Assembly (NCBI RefSeq): GCF_000388065.1
Contig: NW_009242971.1
Coordinates: 1,374,060 to 1,399,709, forward strand
Origin: Fonticula alba
Lineage: Eukaryota; Opisthokonta; Rotosphaerida; Fonticulaceae
Length of the DNA: 25,650 nt
Reading direction: 5' to 3'
In this document: positions 1-12,759 of the stretch, one piece after another
Numbering within the stretch: position 1 is the stretch's first letter
Layout: each line of letters opens with the position of its first letter
Program-made: the position numbers and the translations under genes
The notes under the pieces: generated by a model
Told to the model about the DNA's origin: nothing
What the model saw: the letters and a program-made list of their open reading frames with translations, nothing else
Database searches by the model: none

Positions 1-542
1 GGGGGGAAGGAGGGCATATTATTGTTTGCCACCAGCCCACGATGCAGCCCGCACACCCGACGCACATACACACACACACGCGCACACACGCACAGTCATC
101 CTCACCCCGTGTTTTGTCCGCGCGCCCGCCGGCCGGCCAGCCGGCATACCTGCCCGGGCAGGCCTCTGACCGGGCAAGGCCGGGAAGATGAGATCAATCT
201 CGGCGGCCTTGCAGCAAGAGGCCCCCGGGACATTCAAGGGCCAAGCCACTGTCCCTCATCTGTGCTGGCCGCACGACAGCCAATCCCCCCCCCCCCCAAC
301 GAGCCATTCCCACACGTAGACCCCCTCCCCCTCTTCCTTCCGTCTTTCCCCACTCTCTCTCTCTCTCTCTCCCTTCCCTGCCCAACCGACTCTTCGCCTG
401 GCCTGGTGACATCTGCTCTCCCTGCACACTCCTTCGCCCAGTGCGCCGGTGGGCTGGGCGGTGATCTTGTTGAGCAGAAGCATTTCCTTCGACTTGTCGT
501 CCTCTCCCCCGGCCCCCTTTCTCTCCTTGCCTCGTGGTGACC
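1..542. other. Left flank, no gene recognised; upstream region of the RecQ-like gene
   Basis: This stretch is low-complexity. It holds a CA/CG dinucleotide tract at about 63-95, a C run near 287-298 and a CT repeat at about 352-370. Open frames here are artefacts of GC-rich repeats, and the longest one on the plus strand does not begin with ATG. The pyrimidine-rich plus strand resembles the 5' UTR or introns of the plus-strand gene that follows. I see no core promoter element. Confidence 0.6.
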
Positions 543-2994
<2,452 letters not shown>

Positions 2995-5042
2995 ATGTCC
3001 GACGCTCCGTTCGTCAAGGTCCGTTTGCCCGTGTCTCCGCCTTGCCTTCCCCCCCCTCCTTCCCTGCTTTTCCTCGCGCGCCGCCTTCTGCCCTCTGCGC
3101 CTGCCCCCTCCCCCCCTCCTGTTCCCCCCCCCTGCTCCCCCTCCTTCCTCTTCTCCTTGTCTGCTCTTCCTCCCCCCCTTTGGCGTGCGAGGCGTCCCGG
3201 TGGGCGCGCGCGTGACACTCCCTCTCGGGCGCGGTGGCGCCGGCTTCCGGACCGCGTGCTTTCCCTCCTTGGCTCTGTGCATTTGCGCCTGCTCGCACTT
3301 GCTCCCGTGCCCGATGTTGTGCCCGCGCGCCTGCGCCGCCCCCCATTTTCCTTGCTCCTTTGTGTCACTGTCAGCGCGCATCCATGCGTGTATGTGTGTC
3401 CGTGTGTCCTTGCGCACTCCTCCCTCCCCCTGTGGATTCTCCTTTCCCCTTCTCTCTCCCTCTCTCTCGTTGGACCGGTCGACCTCTTCCCCGCGCTGGG
3501 GAAACCCTTCGCGTTGGAATGACACGCGTCCATCTGTACTTCGTTTGAGTAGGCCCCGGAAGGAGGAGCGGGTCGGGTGTGCACATACACACACACACTC
3601 ATATGCGCGCATGTCTGCGTGTCTGCCAAGACGCATCTCTTCCTATTCCCCCCTCTCCCCTCCTCTCTTGTGTTCAGTCCTGTCGCGATTTGAGGTGTCC
3701 CATGCCGGTCAGGCTTCCCTCCGTCCCGTTGGTCGCGCCAAATCAAGTCGTCTGCATGCACACTGTGAAGAAGGGCCTGTCCTGTGTTTCGGCACATTTC
3801 GGCCTCGCATCCCTGTTTCCCCTCTCCGTCATTTGATGCTGTCTTTCAGTATCTGGCGCGCTCTGCGCTGGTCCTTTCATGGGGGAAACAGGATGTGCAT
3901 TCTCACTTGCTGCATGCTGTCCTTGATTTTGCCTCGTGTGCGACCTGGTTCGCGAGGGGCGTCCGACTGGCTGGGTTTTCCTGTCACGCAGGCGTACACA
4001 CATATCCCCCTCGCCATCGTGGCGAAGCGCGCCCTTCCCCCACTCTCTCCCTTCCCTGGTCGTCGCCATCTTGCTGACTTTCCCCCTCCCCTCCTCCCTT
4101 CCATGCCCCCTCTTCCACACAGGTTGCGACCATCGACGCTAAGGGCCACCTCCTTGGCCGTCTTGGTTCGGTCATCGCTAAGCAGCTCCTCCAGGGTCAG
4201 AAGATCGTGGTCGTCCGCTGCGAGGAGGCCGTTGTCACTGGCTCTCTCCCCCGCAACCGTCTCAAGTACGCCCGCTACCTGGACAAGCGCATGCAGACCA
4301 ACCCCATCCGTGGTCACATCCACTACCGCTCTCCTTCCAAGATGCTCGTGAAGGTCATCCGCGGTATGCTTCCCCACAAGACCCCCCGTGGTGCTGTACG
4401 TCTTCCCTCTCCTTGCTTGCATTTTCTGGTGTCCCTCTCCCTCTCCCTCTCCGGGTCCGTCTTGCGTTCCTTCCTCTGACGCATTCCCTCCGTCTCCCTT
4501 TGTCTCCCTCTCCGTCCCTCGCACGCAGGCTGCCCTTGACCGCCTGATGGTCTTCGAGGGTATCCCCCCCGCCTACGACCGCACCAAGCGCGTTGTTGTC
4601 CCCGACGCCCTCGCCAAGCTCCGCCTGCGCCCGGACCGCAAGACCACCAACCTCGGTGAGCTCGCCTCCAAGGTGTGTTCATCTCCTCCCTCGCTTTCTT
4701 TTCGTCTCCCTCCCCGCCGTCGGTCGTGTGTGCACCACCGCACCCCGGCCGCGGCGGCCCCCTCCCCCCTTCCTCAGTTGCTGACCCCGCCTCTCCCTCT
4801 CTCCTCCTCTCGCTGTGTTTGCTTCCCCTCTCCTCTTCTTCCTTGTGCCCCTGGTACCTCTGCCGCAGGTCGGCTGGAAGTACGGTGCCGTCGTCTCCGT
4901 CCTCGAGGAGAAGCGCAAGGCCCGCTCTGAGGCTTACTTCAAGGCCAAGCAGTCCATCATCGCCGCCAAGGCCAAGGCCGTTGCCGCCAACGCCGACGCC
5001 ATCAAGCAGCACACCGAGTACCTCGCCTCTGTTGGCTACTAA
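2995..5042 (+). CDS. RPL13A: 60S ribosomal protein L13a (uL13)
   Basis: Four exons, 2995-3018, 4123-4395, 4529-4672 and 4869-5042, give 204 aa, the usual length for eukaryotic uL13 (yeast L16, human L13a). All junctions are phase 0 except where the first exon ends after eight codons, also in phase. Conserved family segments are visible: [19 protein letters not shown] near the N-terminus, [47 protein letters not shown] and [13 protein letters not shown], followed by a Lys/Ala-rich C-terminal helix. The protein sits on the large-subunit surface and is needed for 60S assembly. Codon use is highly biased to C-ending codons, as expected for a highly expressed gene. Intron 1 is exceptionally long for this window (1,104 bp). 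The identification is firm. Confidence 0.97.
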
Positions 5043-8000
5043 ATACTCCGGCGTCCCCTGCGCTCGCTCGCTCGCGCCCTGGGCAGTGTGTTCTTGGCAT
5101 CAAGCCTCTTTCCACCTCCCTGTTTTGAACTTGTGTCAGCCCACTCCCCGCGTGTGCTTTCTCCCCCCAAGAAATATACGCCCGGCTAAGGAAATACAGT
5201 GTCCCGCGCGCGACTCCTCTCCCCCCCCCACCAATTGTGCCCGTTGTGTTTCTCTTTTTTTCCCTCGTCTCTCCCTCCTGTTCCTCGGCGGCCACATCTT
5301 CGTCCCTCTTCCACTTGCTCTCGTTTGGCTCTCTCTGTGTGGCGGCCTTGAGGGGAGAGAGACCAGCGAGCGCCGCGGGAGAGAGAGAGAGGGAGAGGGA
5401 GAGAAGGCCCTCTCTTCTCTCGTTTTTGGTCGTCTTCGCCGGCTGTTGCTCGGTCCTCGCTCCCGGGGAGAGGGCCGCGGGGCAGGGAAAGGGCCCACAT
5501 GCGTGTGGGGCCCCTGCGCGCGCCCTGTGCCTGGTTTCTCCCTGCGTACGTGTGTGGGGGGCCGGGGAGGGGCGGGGGCAGCGACAGGTGCAGACGGGCG
5601 AGGGAGGGGCAGGCGCAGGCGGGCGGGAGGGGGAGCTGCTCGTGTTCATCTCCCACGAGCCAGTCTATATTGGGGGGGGTCCCCCATTCGGCCCGGTTAC
5701 CCCGCCGGGCCCGTCCCCGCGCCGAGGTTTTCCCCTCCCGGCTGGAGGCGACCGGGGCCGGAGTCGTTTGACCCTCGTGTAGGGTGGTTTCCATTTCCAG
5801 AGGCAGCTCCGACTGGAGCGGCCGCCGCCCCCCCCCCCCACCTCTCCCAGTTCGGTACCGGGGCGTAGCACGCCCTTCCTCCATCGGCGGGTTCCCCTCT
5901 CGCGGTTTACCATCCTCTTGGCGGGCATTGTGCCGGGGACCGAGCCGGTCCCAGAGCCATGTGCTGTGCCCGAGGGTAGGCGCCACATGGCTCGGCACTC
6001 GGGAGGTGGCGTCCCCGTCATTCTGCTGCAGCCGGGAGCTCCGCCGACAGTGTAGGACCACAGCGAGGGGAGAGGCAGCCTCCGGAAGGGAAGGGCTTTT
6101 TCCGGCTGTGTTGGCCAGACCCTCCGAAGGACTCTCCCCGTCTTCCGCCAGGAGAGAGAAAGAGAGAGGGAGAGAAAGACATTGAGAAAGCAAATGAGAG
6201 AAGGGGAGAGCACCGCGTCCGCCAGAGGCCCGGTCCCTGCCGAGGCTTTGGCGTGCACTCGCGGAACATCCCGCCGCTTGGGGCGGGGACGTTTTTTGCT
6301 GGCCAACCGCGCGGGGGCGCGGAATTCCAGATCACACGACCTCCCCGTAATATGAATGACATTCCGGTAATTAACCGCCACCGTGATCCCAAGTCCACGG
6401 GTCGATTATTAAATTTCACACCCGACTCGCTGGCTCTCGCCTTTGCAGGTGCTGGGGGGGGGGGAGGGGAGGGGGTGGCCGCGGCAACCAGCACAACACG
6501 GCCCGGGGCCGAGCCCGTCGAAGGGGATCGAGGAAACAACAGGCTCCATGTATCCAGATGCTCCGTGGTTTTCCTTCCTGCCCCCGGAACTCCGGTCGGG
6601 AATGTGCCACCGTCTCCCTCGGGCCAGATCGGCAGCGGCCTGCCATGGACCGTGCTGTATGTTCTCCTCGCGGTGGTGGGCGGACGGAGGGCGGGGGGGG
6701 GGGCGTGCGCCTGGCGCAGCCCGGGGTGGCCTGAGTCGGAAGCATGCCCGTCGATGTCTTGCGGACTTTGGGCGGGGAATAGCACACAACGAAAGCCAGG
6801 CGGCCGGGTCATTCTTCACGTGAATAGCACCGGGTAAGCTCCGGCCGGGAGGGGTCGTCAGCGACGCCCGTGCTGCGCCCTTCCTTCGCGCTTTTCGTGT
6901 CGCCCGGAGGGCGGGGCGACGCGAGCATGTCGCCCTCGCCACCCCCTGGGGGGGAGGGGGGGTGGGGGGGGGCGAAGGAGGAGATGCTCGACATACCACA
7001 CATCATCCACGATGCAGTTGGCGCCTGGCCGCATGGGTGTTCCCCTGACCGGGAGCCGGGGGCTCTGGGATTCCCCGTTCGCAGATGCACTGGCACACGA
7101 GTATATGCTGCTTCCGGGCCACCAGCCGGGAGGCGACCCACGGCCCGTCGGTTAAATGTACCAAATATTGCTGGCAAGACTCCCCAGGGGGGCGTCATCG
7201 CCGGGATGCCCGCCTTCGTGTGAAGCCCATCCCCGACTGGTCGCCCCTCGGGGGGGGGGGGGAGCCTCACATCAGCCACTCAGCGAGAGCTTAACAAGTG
7301 GCCGGGAGGGTAGGGCACGAAAGTGCAGCGACACCGAGGCCAGCCCTGGCGGATGCGAGGTGGATGCCGTCCCCCGCCCTCCATTCCTCTGATATGTTCA
7401 TATTCGCGCCCTCTCGCCCAGCGTCATCCTGCGTCTGGTCGCTCGCGCACTCGGCTCGGCGGGTTGGGGGGGGGGGGGGGCCGGGGAGGGGTTACCGTTT
7501 TCTGCGCATTCGCCGAGGGAGTCTTGCTCCGCCTCACCGGCATGCGGCCTGCGCATGCCCTGGGCCGCGGCATGCCCGGATTCAGCTGCGTCCCGGTCCT
7601 GGCCGATTGCTCCGGCTGACCGCCGCGCGGGGACAAGGCAACCCACCGGGGGGGGAGGGGGAGGGGGGGGGGGGGCCAATGAGGCGACCGAGAGTGCCGT
7701 AGCCCTCCGGAGCAGCGTCCAACCCTCTCGCGACCGCCTCCCGAACGAGGACCCACCTGTCTACGGCTGCTCAGCCGGGGGATCGGCCCGACGCGCCTGA
7801 CGTACCCACTCGTTTTTCACGCCACTGCGGGGCTCCGTCTCCGGGTCCCCACCGCAGGTGAGAGGGACAGGCCTGCACCCGGAGCAGGTCTTCCGCCCCC
7901 CTCCCCCCCCCCCACTCCAAGGTTTCGCTCCTCGTCCTGGTCCCGGGCCCGGGAGGGCTTCGGGGCTGCCCGTCTCTTCTCGAGAGATGGCGCCCTGCGA

Positions 8001-8177
8001 TCCGGCGGGCTTCCCCGGGGCGGCAAAGCTGGATGCACGCCTCTGCGCTCGCCCCCTCCCCCCTTCCCTTCCTCCACCTTTCGCGCAGCCTCCTCCTCCC
8101 ACCCATCGCCGCTCCCTCTCCCTTCCCCCCCCAACCACCCATCCCCACCCCAGCTCGTCCCGGCCCCCTCCAAAGCC
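5043..8177. other. 3.1-kb stretch with no recognisable gene
   Basis: The first 150 bases are probably the RPL13A 3' UTR, with AAATATACGCCC at 5172-5183. From about 5340 to 7680 the plus strand carries repeated purine blocks (GAGAGAG at 5385-5405 and 6150-6185) and long G runs (near 5670, 6455, 6690, 6950, 7250, 7465, 7660). From about 7890 it becomes C-rich again, like the 5' side of the plus-strand hydrolase. Several open frames of 100-300 codons exist on both strands, but none shows a conserved motif or credible composition. I cannot name a gene here. A minus-strand transcript is possible because G runs on the plus strand mark minus-strand introns elsewhere in the window. Confidence 0.6.
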
Positions 8178-9905
8178 ATGCCACTGGCCGCGATCCTCTT
8201 CGCCTTTGAGCTGATCCTGTATGCGGTGACCGCGGCGCTGGTCATCGCATTGACCATCATCTCGGCTGTCGGGCTACTGGCCTCGCTTCTGATCAAGCCG
8301 CCGCACTATGCCCATCGGAAACCCCACCAGGGCCTTGCCCCCAAAGGCCAGCCTCCCTTCGATGAGGATGCATGGCTCCCATACGAGGGCACCCCCAAGT
8401 CGGACTTTGGGCTGGACTTTGTGGAGGTGGAATTCCCGGCCACGCCCCTGGTGCCGGAGTCCCGCCAGGGCCCGGTGCGCATCGGCAACGACATTTTCCC
8501 CGTCATCGAGCGATACGACGCGTCCGGCTCTCCAGTCCAGACCAATCAGGCGTCATTTACCCTGGGCAAGACCCCGGTGTCCAAGATGCCTGGGCGCCGG
8601 GTGCGCACCGAGGTTGTGCCGACCCTGCGCGGCTGGCTCATCAAGGGCCGCCAGGGCGTCTGGTGCGTGTCCCGCGCTTCTGTCCATCCTCCCTCCCTCC
8701 CTCCCCCCTCTCTCTTCCTCTCTCTTCCTCTCTCTTCCTCTTCATCCCTTTCGTCGATAGTGCGTCTGACATGCCATACTCGGCACATTTCAATGGACCT
8801 CGATACCAGGCCCGACCAGCGTGGTGTGGTTTGCGTGCACGGTGGCGGCCGCGACCGCCGAGAGTTCCACCGTATGCTGCCCTTCCTGCATGAGGCCGGC
8901 TATTCGGTCTTGTTGTTTGATCTGCGCGAGCATGGCATCAGTGACGGCACCGGGCGCGGCCTCGACTGGGGCCGAGAGATGGTCTTCGATGTGGATGGCG
9001 CCGTCAATTTTGTCAAGAGCCCGCTTGTCGGGTGGGACTACGTGGCCCTGGCTGGGACCAGCAACGGCGCTGCCCTGGCTGGCCTGGCCTGCGGGCTTGA
9101 AGATGGCGCCATGTGGCGGTGTGTACCGATCTTCGCTCACCTGCCCTTTCCCCCCTTTCCTGCTTTGTTGTGCTGACACCTGACGTTGGCATTTACGGTG
9201 CCTCGCTTTCTCTCCTCCTTTTCCTCCCCCCCCCCCCCCTCTGCTCCCTTCCCCTTTCAGTGCGGTCGCTCGGCCTCGGCCACTGATCGATGCGCTGATC
9301 TTGGACTCGACGTACACTCGGCCGCGTGATGGCATGCGTGCGATCATGGAGACCGCCCTCGGGGAGTTCCCCTTCCCCTGGATCATGTCCAAGATCACCC
9401 CCTGGCTGATTCCGCTCGTGGTGGCCACCTGCCGGTCGCGCCTGCGCCTGGGCCAGCTTCATCGTACGCATGGCTACATGTTCTTCCGGATCTCCCTCCT
9501 CATTCAGCCCCGATCGCTTACTCCTCCTTGTCCTGCTCCCACAACGGCTGCCACCACCGCCGTCGCCGCCGTCATCACGGCCACGGCTGCTGCTGTTGCC
9601 GCCCTCCTTCCCCTCCCTCTGTGGCCCCAGGCAAGCTGCGCAAGCTTACCTCTGTGGGTTTGGTCGACGTTCTCCCTTACACCCGGCCCCGGCCGACACT
9701 CATCATCCACGGCACCGCCGATCGGCGTTTCCCGGTCCTGCATGCGCATGACATCTTCAACGCGATCCCGGCCAACCACCACCGCAAGAGCCTGCTCATC
9801 ATTGAGGGCGGCCGCCATGCGGAGACCTTCAACGTCGATAGCGCATCCTACCAGCGCAAGTTCCTTCAGACTCTGGCGCTGATGGGCGGCACCAAGAGCC
9901 GGTGA
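8178..9905 (+). CDS. Membrane-anchored alpha/beta hydrolase (S33/BEM46-like fold)
   Basis: Exons 8178-8662, 8810-9118, 9261-9463 and 9631-9905 give 423 aa with all phases consistent. Residues about 5-40 form one long hydrophobic segment followed by KPPHYAHRK, a typical signal anchor. The hydrolase domain starts near residue 160: oxyanion-loop region VCVHGGGRDR, strand YSVLLFDLREHG, nucleophile elbow GTSNG with Ser246, then IIHGTADRRFPV with Asp363 and EGGRHAE with His395. This is a complete Ser-Asp-His triad in the canonical order, so the enzyme should be active. The substrate cannot be read from sequence; relatives include lipases, thioesterases and peptidases. Anchoring with the domain on either membrane face is possible. 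I chose the acceptor at 8809, not 8760, because only it keeps the hydrolase frame. Intron 1 (147 bp) has no stop and is a multiple of three. Confidence 0.9.
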
Positions 9906-10453
9906 GAAGTTCATGCCCACAAGCCTGCATGCGGCCACGTACCCGCCCCCGCCTGTCACACGTGTCCCCCTCCCCCTTCCTTGAGTCTCTCCCCCCCCCC
10001 CCCTCTCTCTCTCTCTCCCTCCTCCTGGCAGCTATCTTGCACTTAGCCATAGCGCCGAGGGGTGCCCTTGTTCCTTGCCTTTCCTCCTCTCTCTCTCTCT
10101 CTCTCATGCTTGTGCGTGTTGTTTTCTTCCCAGCGCATTTGGCAGTCCCAGCGAACGGCATGCCCTTCAAAATAGAGTATCTTCCCCTCCCCTCGGATAC
10201 GCGCACGACACGATCTGCAATAACAGTACGATAGCGGATGGCGAGCAGTACATTGGCACATGGCCGGGACCGGAACCTAAATACAGGAGAAAGCAACCCT
10301 CCCGGACAGATCTACCGAAGAGGTGGCTCCTGCTGCCTGGAGGAGGGAAAGGGCTGACGGGGGACGGCGGGAGGAGAGATGCCCATGATTCCCCCCACTC
10401 GAACAGGGCTCCTTGGCGGGAAGGGAGTGGGCGGGACGAGGGGGGGGGGGGAC

Positions 10454-10521
<68 letters not shown>

Positions 10522-11043
10522 GGCTCTTGCCCCGCCGCCTGACAATGGACTGGATGACCCGACCCCGGCTGGCGGGGAAGCCAGGTGCGTGTCCCCCCCC
10601 TCGCCGCCCCGCCCCCGGAATAAGGCCGCCTTGGATGCGGGGGCGGTTGATTGGGGCTACTTTTCCCCCAGGGGGGGCTTTTTCATCAGGTGCGTTGATT
10701 TCCTCGCCTCGGGAATTGGAGATAACCAAGCATTCGGCTCAGAGTCCTCTCCCCCCCCCCCCCTCACCCTGTTCCCTGTTGCTTTTGCCACTGTAAGCCC
10801 ATCGCTCCTCCCTCCTCGCCCCCCTTCCCCCCATCTTTTCCTTTCTGTCCTTCTCCCCCTTCTGTTCCGCCTTCGGCCCGCCTTCTCTCTATTTCTCCGC
10901 CCTCCAAATCCCCCTTCCCCCCCTGCCATACCGGGGGCGTCCCTGGTTGCCATTCCTTGCTCGTGAGGTCCCTTCCTCCTTCCCCATCTTAACCTCTCGT
11001 CACCGCTGTCTCCCTCGTTGCTGCCCTTGGCGCCATTGCGCAG
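9906..11043. other. Intergenic region between hydrolase and NDUFS6
   Basis: This should hold the hydrolase 3' UTR and the NDUFS6 promoter and 5' UTR. It contains CT repeats near 10000-10018 and 10088-10105 and a long GA microsatellite at 10463-10519. From 10750 to 11040 it is almost pure pyrimidine, which fits an NDUFS6 leader or a leader intron. The segment 10130-10310 is less biased but shows no coding motif. I see no further gene. Confidence 0.6.
10463..10519. repeat. (GA)n microsatellite, about 28 units
   Basis: An uninterrupted GA run of 57 bases lies in intergenic DNA. Frames through it read Arg-Glu or Ser-Leu repeats and are not genes. Confidence 0.97.
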
Positions 11044-11696
11044 ATGCTCGCCATCTCTCGTTCCCTGACCCGCCTGGCCCCGGCTATGGGCGTTGTCCGC
11101 CGCGGTCTTGCCACCAACGCCGTTGCCACGGTCACCCCCACCCCGACCGAGGTCACTGGCACTGACACCTGGAGCCCGAACCAGGTATGTGCCCCCTCAA
11201 CACTCCGGCGCCTTCCTCTCTCTCTCGGAGCCGCCCCCACCCCCCCCTTTTTTTTTTCCAGATCCGCTTCGAAGTGTCTAATTCCCCTCCCTCCCCCTGC
11301 TCCCTCTTCCAAACACACAGGCTAGCCGTGTGGGCTCCATGACTGGTCCTCGTTTCCTTGATGTCGACCTCAGCCTCCAGGTTCGCCTCTCAATGCACTT
11401 GCGCCCTTGCCACCACCACGTTTGGGACCTTCTTGTTTGACACCCCAAAATCCGAACTCCCTCCCTCCCTCGGCGACACCCGCCTTCTTTGCATTTCCAT
11501 GCATTTGTAGCCGATGCCCAAGCCCGCCATCGACCTGATTGCCGAGCAGCCGGTCATCGAGGTTGCTGGTCGCGTCGCCTCCTGCGACGGCGGCCACCCT
11601 GCCCTTGGCCACCCCACCGTCTACATCAACCTTGACGACCCCTCGGCTCCGCACTCCTGCGGCTACTGTGGCCTCCGCTTCCGCCAGGCCAAGTAG
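11044..11696 (+). CDS. NDUFS6: NADH dehydrogenase (complex I) subunit NDUFS6, mitochondrial
   Basis: Exons 11044-11184, 11321-11380 and 11511-11696 give 128 aa, close to the 124-aa human precursor; all junctions are phase 0. Residues 1-25 are rich in Arg, Ser, Leu and Ala and lack acidic residues, a clear mitochondrial presequence. The C-terminus is the zf-CHCC domain: Cys92-x8-His101-x15-Cys117-x2-Cys120, with the flanks [12 protein letters not shown] and CGYCGLRF conserved. NDUFS6 binds one zinc at the junction of the peripheral arm and is required for late complex I assembly. Its presence implies a rotenone-sensitive type complex I in this organism. Downstream lie a Puf3-type site (11961) and AATAAA (12038). 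The identification is firm. Confidence 0.96.
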
Positions 11697-11960
11697 ATTC
11701 CCCACTCCCGGGAGCGTTGAGCGCACCATTGCCCCTCCCTCCCCCCTCTCTCAGGTGCTTTGCTGTGCCTTCCCCCCCCCCCCCCCTGAGAGGGGTCCCT
11801 CCCGACTCTCCCCCTCCCTTCCTGGTTACCGCTCCGCCCCCTCCGCCTCTTCCCCCTCACAGGCCGAAGCACCACATGTTCCTTTGTTGATTGCGTTCTC
11901 GCGCCGCTACACTTGCCTCGAAACAAGTGCAGATCCCTCCCCTTCCCTCTTCCTCCCCCT

Positions 11961-11968
11961 TGTAAATA
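11961..11968 (+). promoter_or_regulatory. Puf3/Pumilio-type RNA element TGTAAATA
   Basis: This is a perfect UGUANAUA core with C at position -2 (CTTGTAAATA). It lies 265 bases after the NDUFS6 stop and 70 bases before the AATAAA, so it is probably in the 3' UTR. Yeast Puf3 recognises this motif, including the -2 C, in mRNAs of nuclear-encoded mitochondrial proteins. Function here is inferred. Confidence 0.5.
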
Positions 11969-12037
11969 TGATTTCAGTTCACACCCTGTCGGCTGGCGGT
12001 GTGCGCCCGTACGCGCTCGCCACGTCCGTGTAGGAAC

Positions 12038-12043
12038 AATAAA
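12038..12043 (+). promoter_or_regulatory. AATAAA polyadenylation signal, probably for NDUFS6
   Basis: A canonical hexamer lies 342 bases after the NDUFS6 stop on the same strand. AT-rich hexamers are rare in this sequence, which strengthens the call. A long 3' UTR is implied. Confidence 0.5.
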
Positions 12044-12759
12044 GAAAGACGCACCGTGTCCACGGGAGATGGCTTTCATGTGGTCGTGAACTCGACCCCC
12101 CCCCCCCCCCTGCGGCTCAGGGACGGAGGGCGGGGCCGGCAGGCCAGAGGGATACCTTTTTTTTCTCACTTTGGAGGTGGTTTGTATATTGGCCCCGAGA
12201 GAGGGATGACGGGGGACACGTGCAGTATTTCGAAGTGAACTTGATGCAGCTCTTCTCACGCAAGAGGGTCTTTTGCCGCAGTGTGCGGCCGAAGAAAGGG
12301 AGGATGGACATCATTGGGCGGCGGCATTCTACCTGAGGGCGGAACATCTTCCTTCTTTCGCTCGCTCGCTCTCTATCTCTTCCGGTGTCTCTGCTTCGCT
12401 TTCCGCGGCTTCTTCCTTCGCGCACTGTATCCCGCCATGTTTGACATGCTTTCGCGGTCCTTCTCTTGAAAGGAGGGATATGCGGGGGAGGGGAGATGGG
12501 CGCGTGGCACCATTCACTGAGGACCTGCCTCTCGTGCCGGGGGTGCTTGTGCCTCCGCCAAAGGAAGGAAGACAATGGTGTGGAGGAGGCAAGAGAGGGA
12601 GAAGAGAGAGAGAGAGGGGAGGGGAGGGGGGGGGGGGGGGGGGGCAGCGAAATGCGGTCATCCACCGAGGCACCGTGTGCCCGGAGGAGCGACGGGGAAG
12701 AGAGGCCAGTAGGCCTCCAACAACAGAGACTGGCCACACAGCGAGCTGGATTGTCCCAT

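Larger units (their letters stand above)
11697..12759. other. Convergent 3' flanks of NDUFS6 and SCAMP
   Basis: NDUFS6 (+) and SCAMP (-) face each other across this space. The left 350 bases are pyrimidine-rich and end with AATAAA, as expected for the NDUFS6 3' UTR. The right half holds purine and G runs (12590-12645), which would be the pyrimidine-rich SCAMP 3' UTR on the minus strand. The stretch 12180-12440 is more balanced in composition but gives no recognisable protein or RNA. Confidence 0.6.

Noticed and set aside
5665-6381. 238-codon minus-strand frame
   Set aside because: No motif, heavy Arg/Gly/Pro composition, and overlapping open frames of equal quality; chance in GC-rich DNA.
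8760-8809. Earlier AG acceptor at 8760 for hydrolase exon 2
   Set aside because: It puts the HGGG oxyanion segment out of frame; the acceptor at 8809 keeps it and rebuilds a Trp codon.
10277-10966. Open frames with Arg-Glu or Ser-Leu repeats
   Set aside because: They are read-through of the (GA)n microsatellite.
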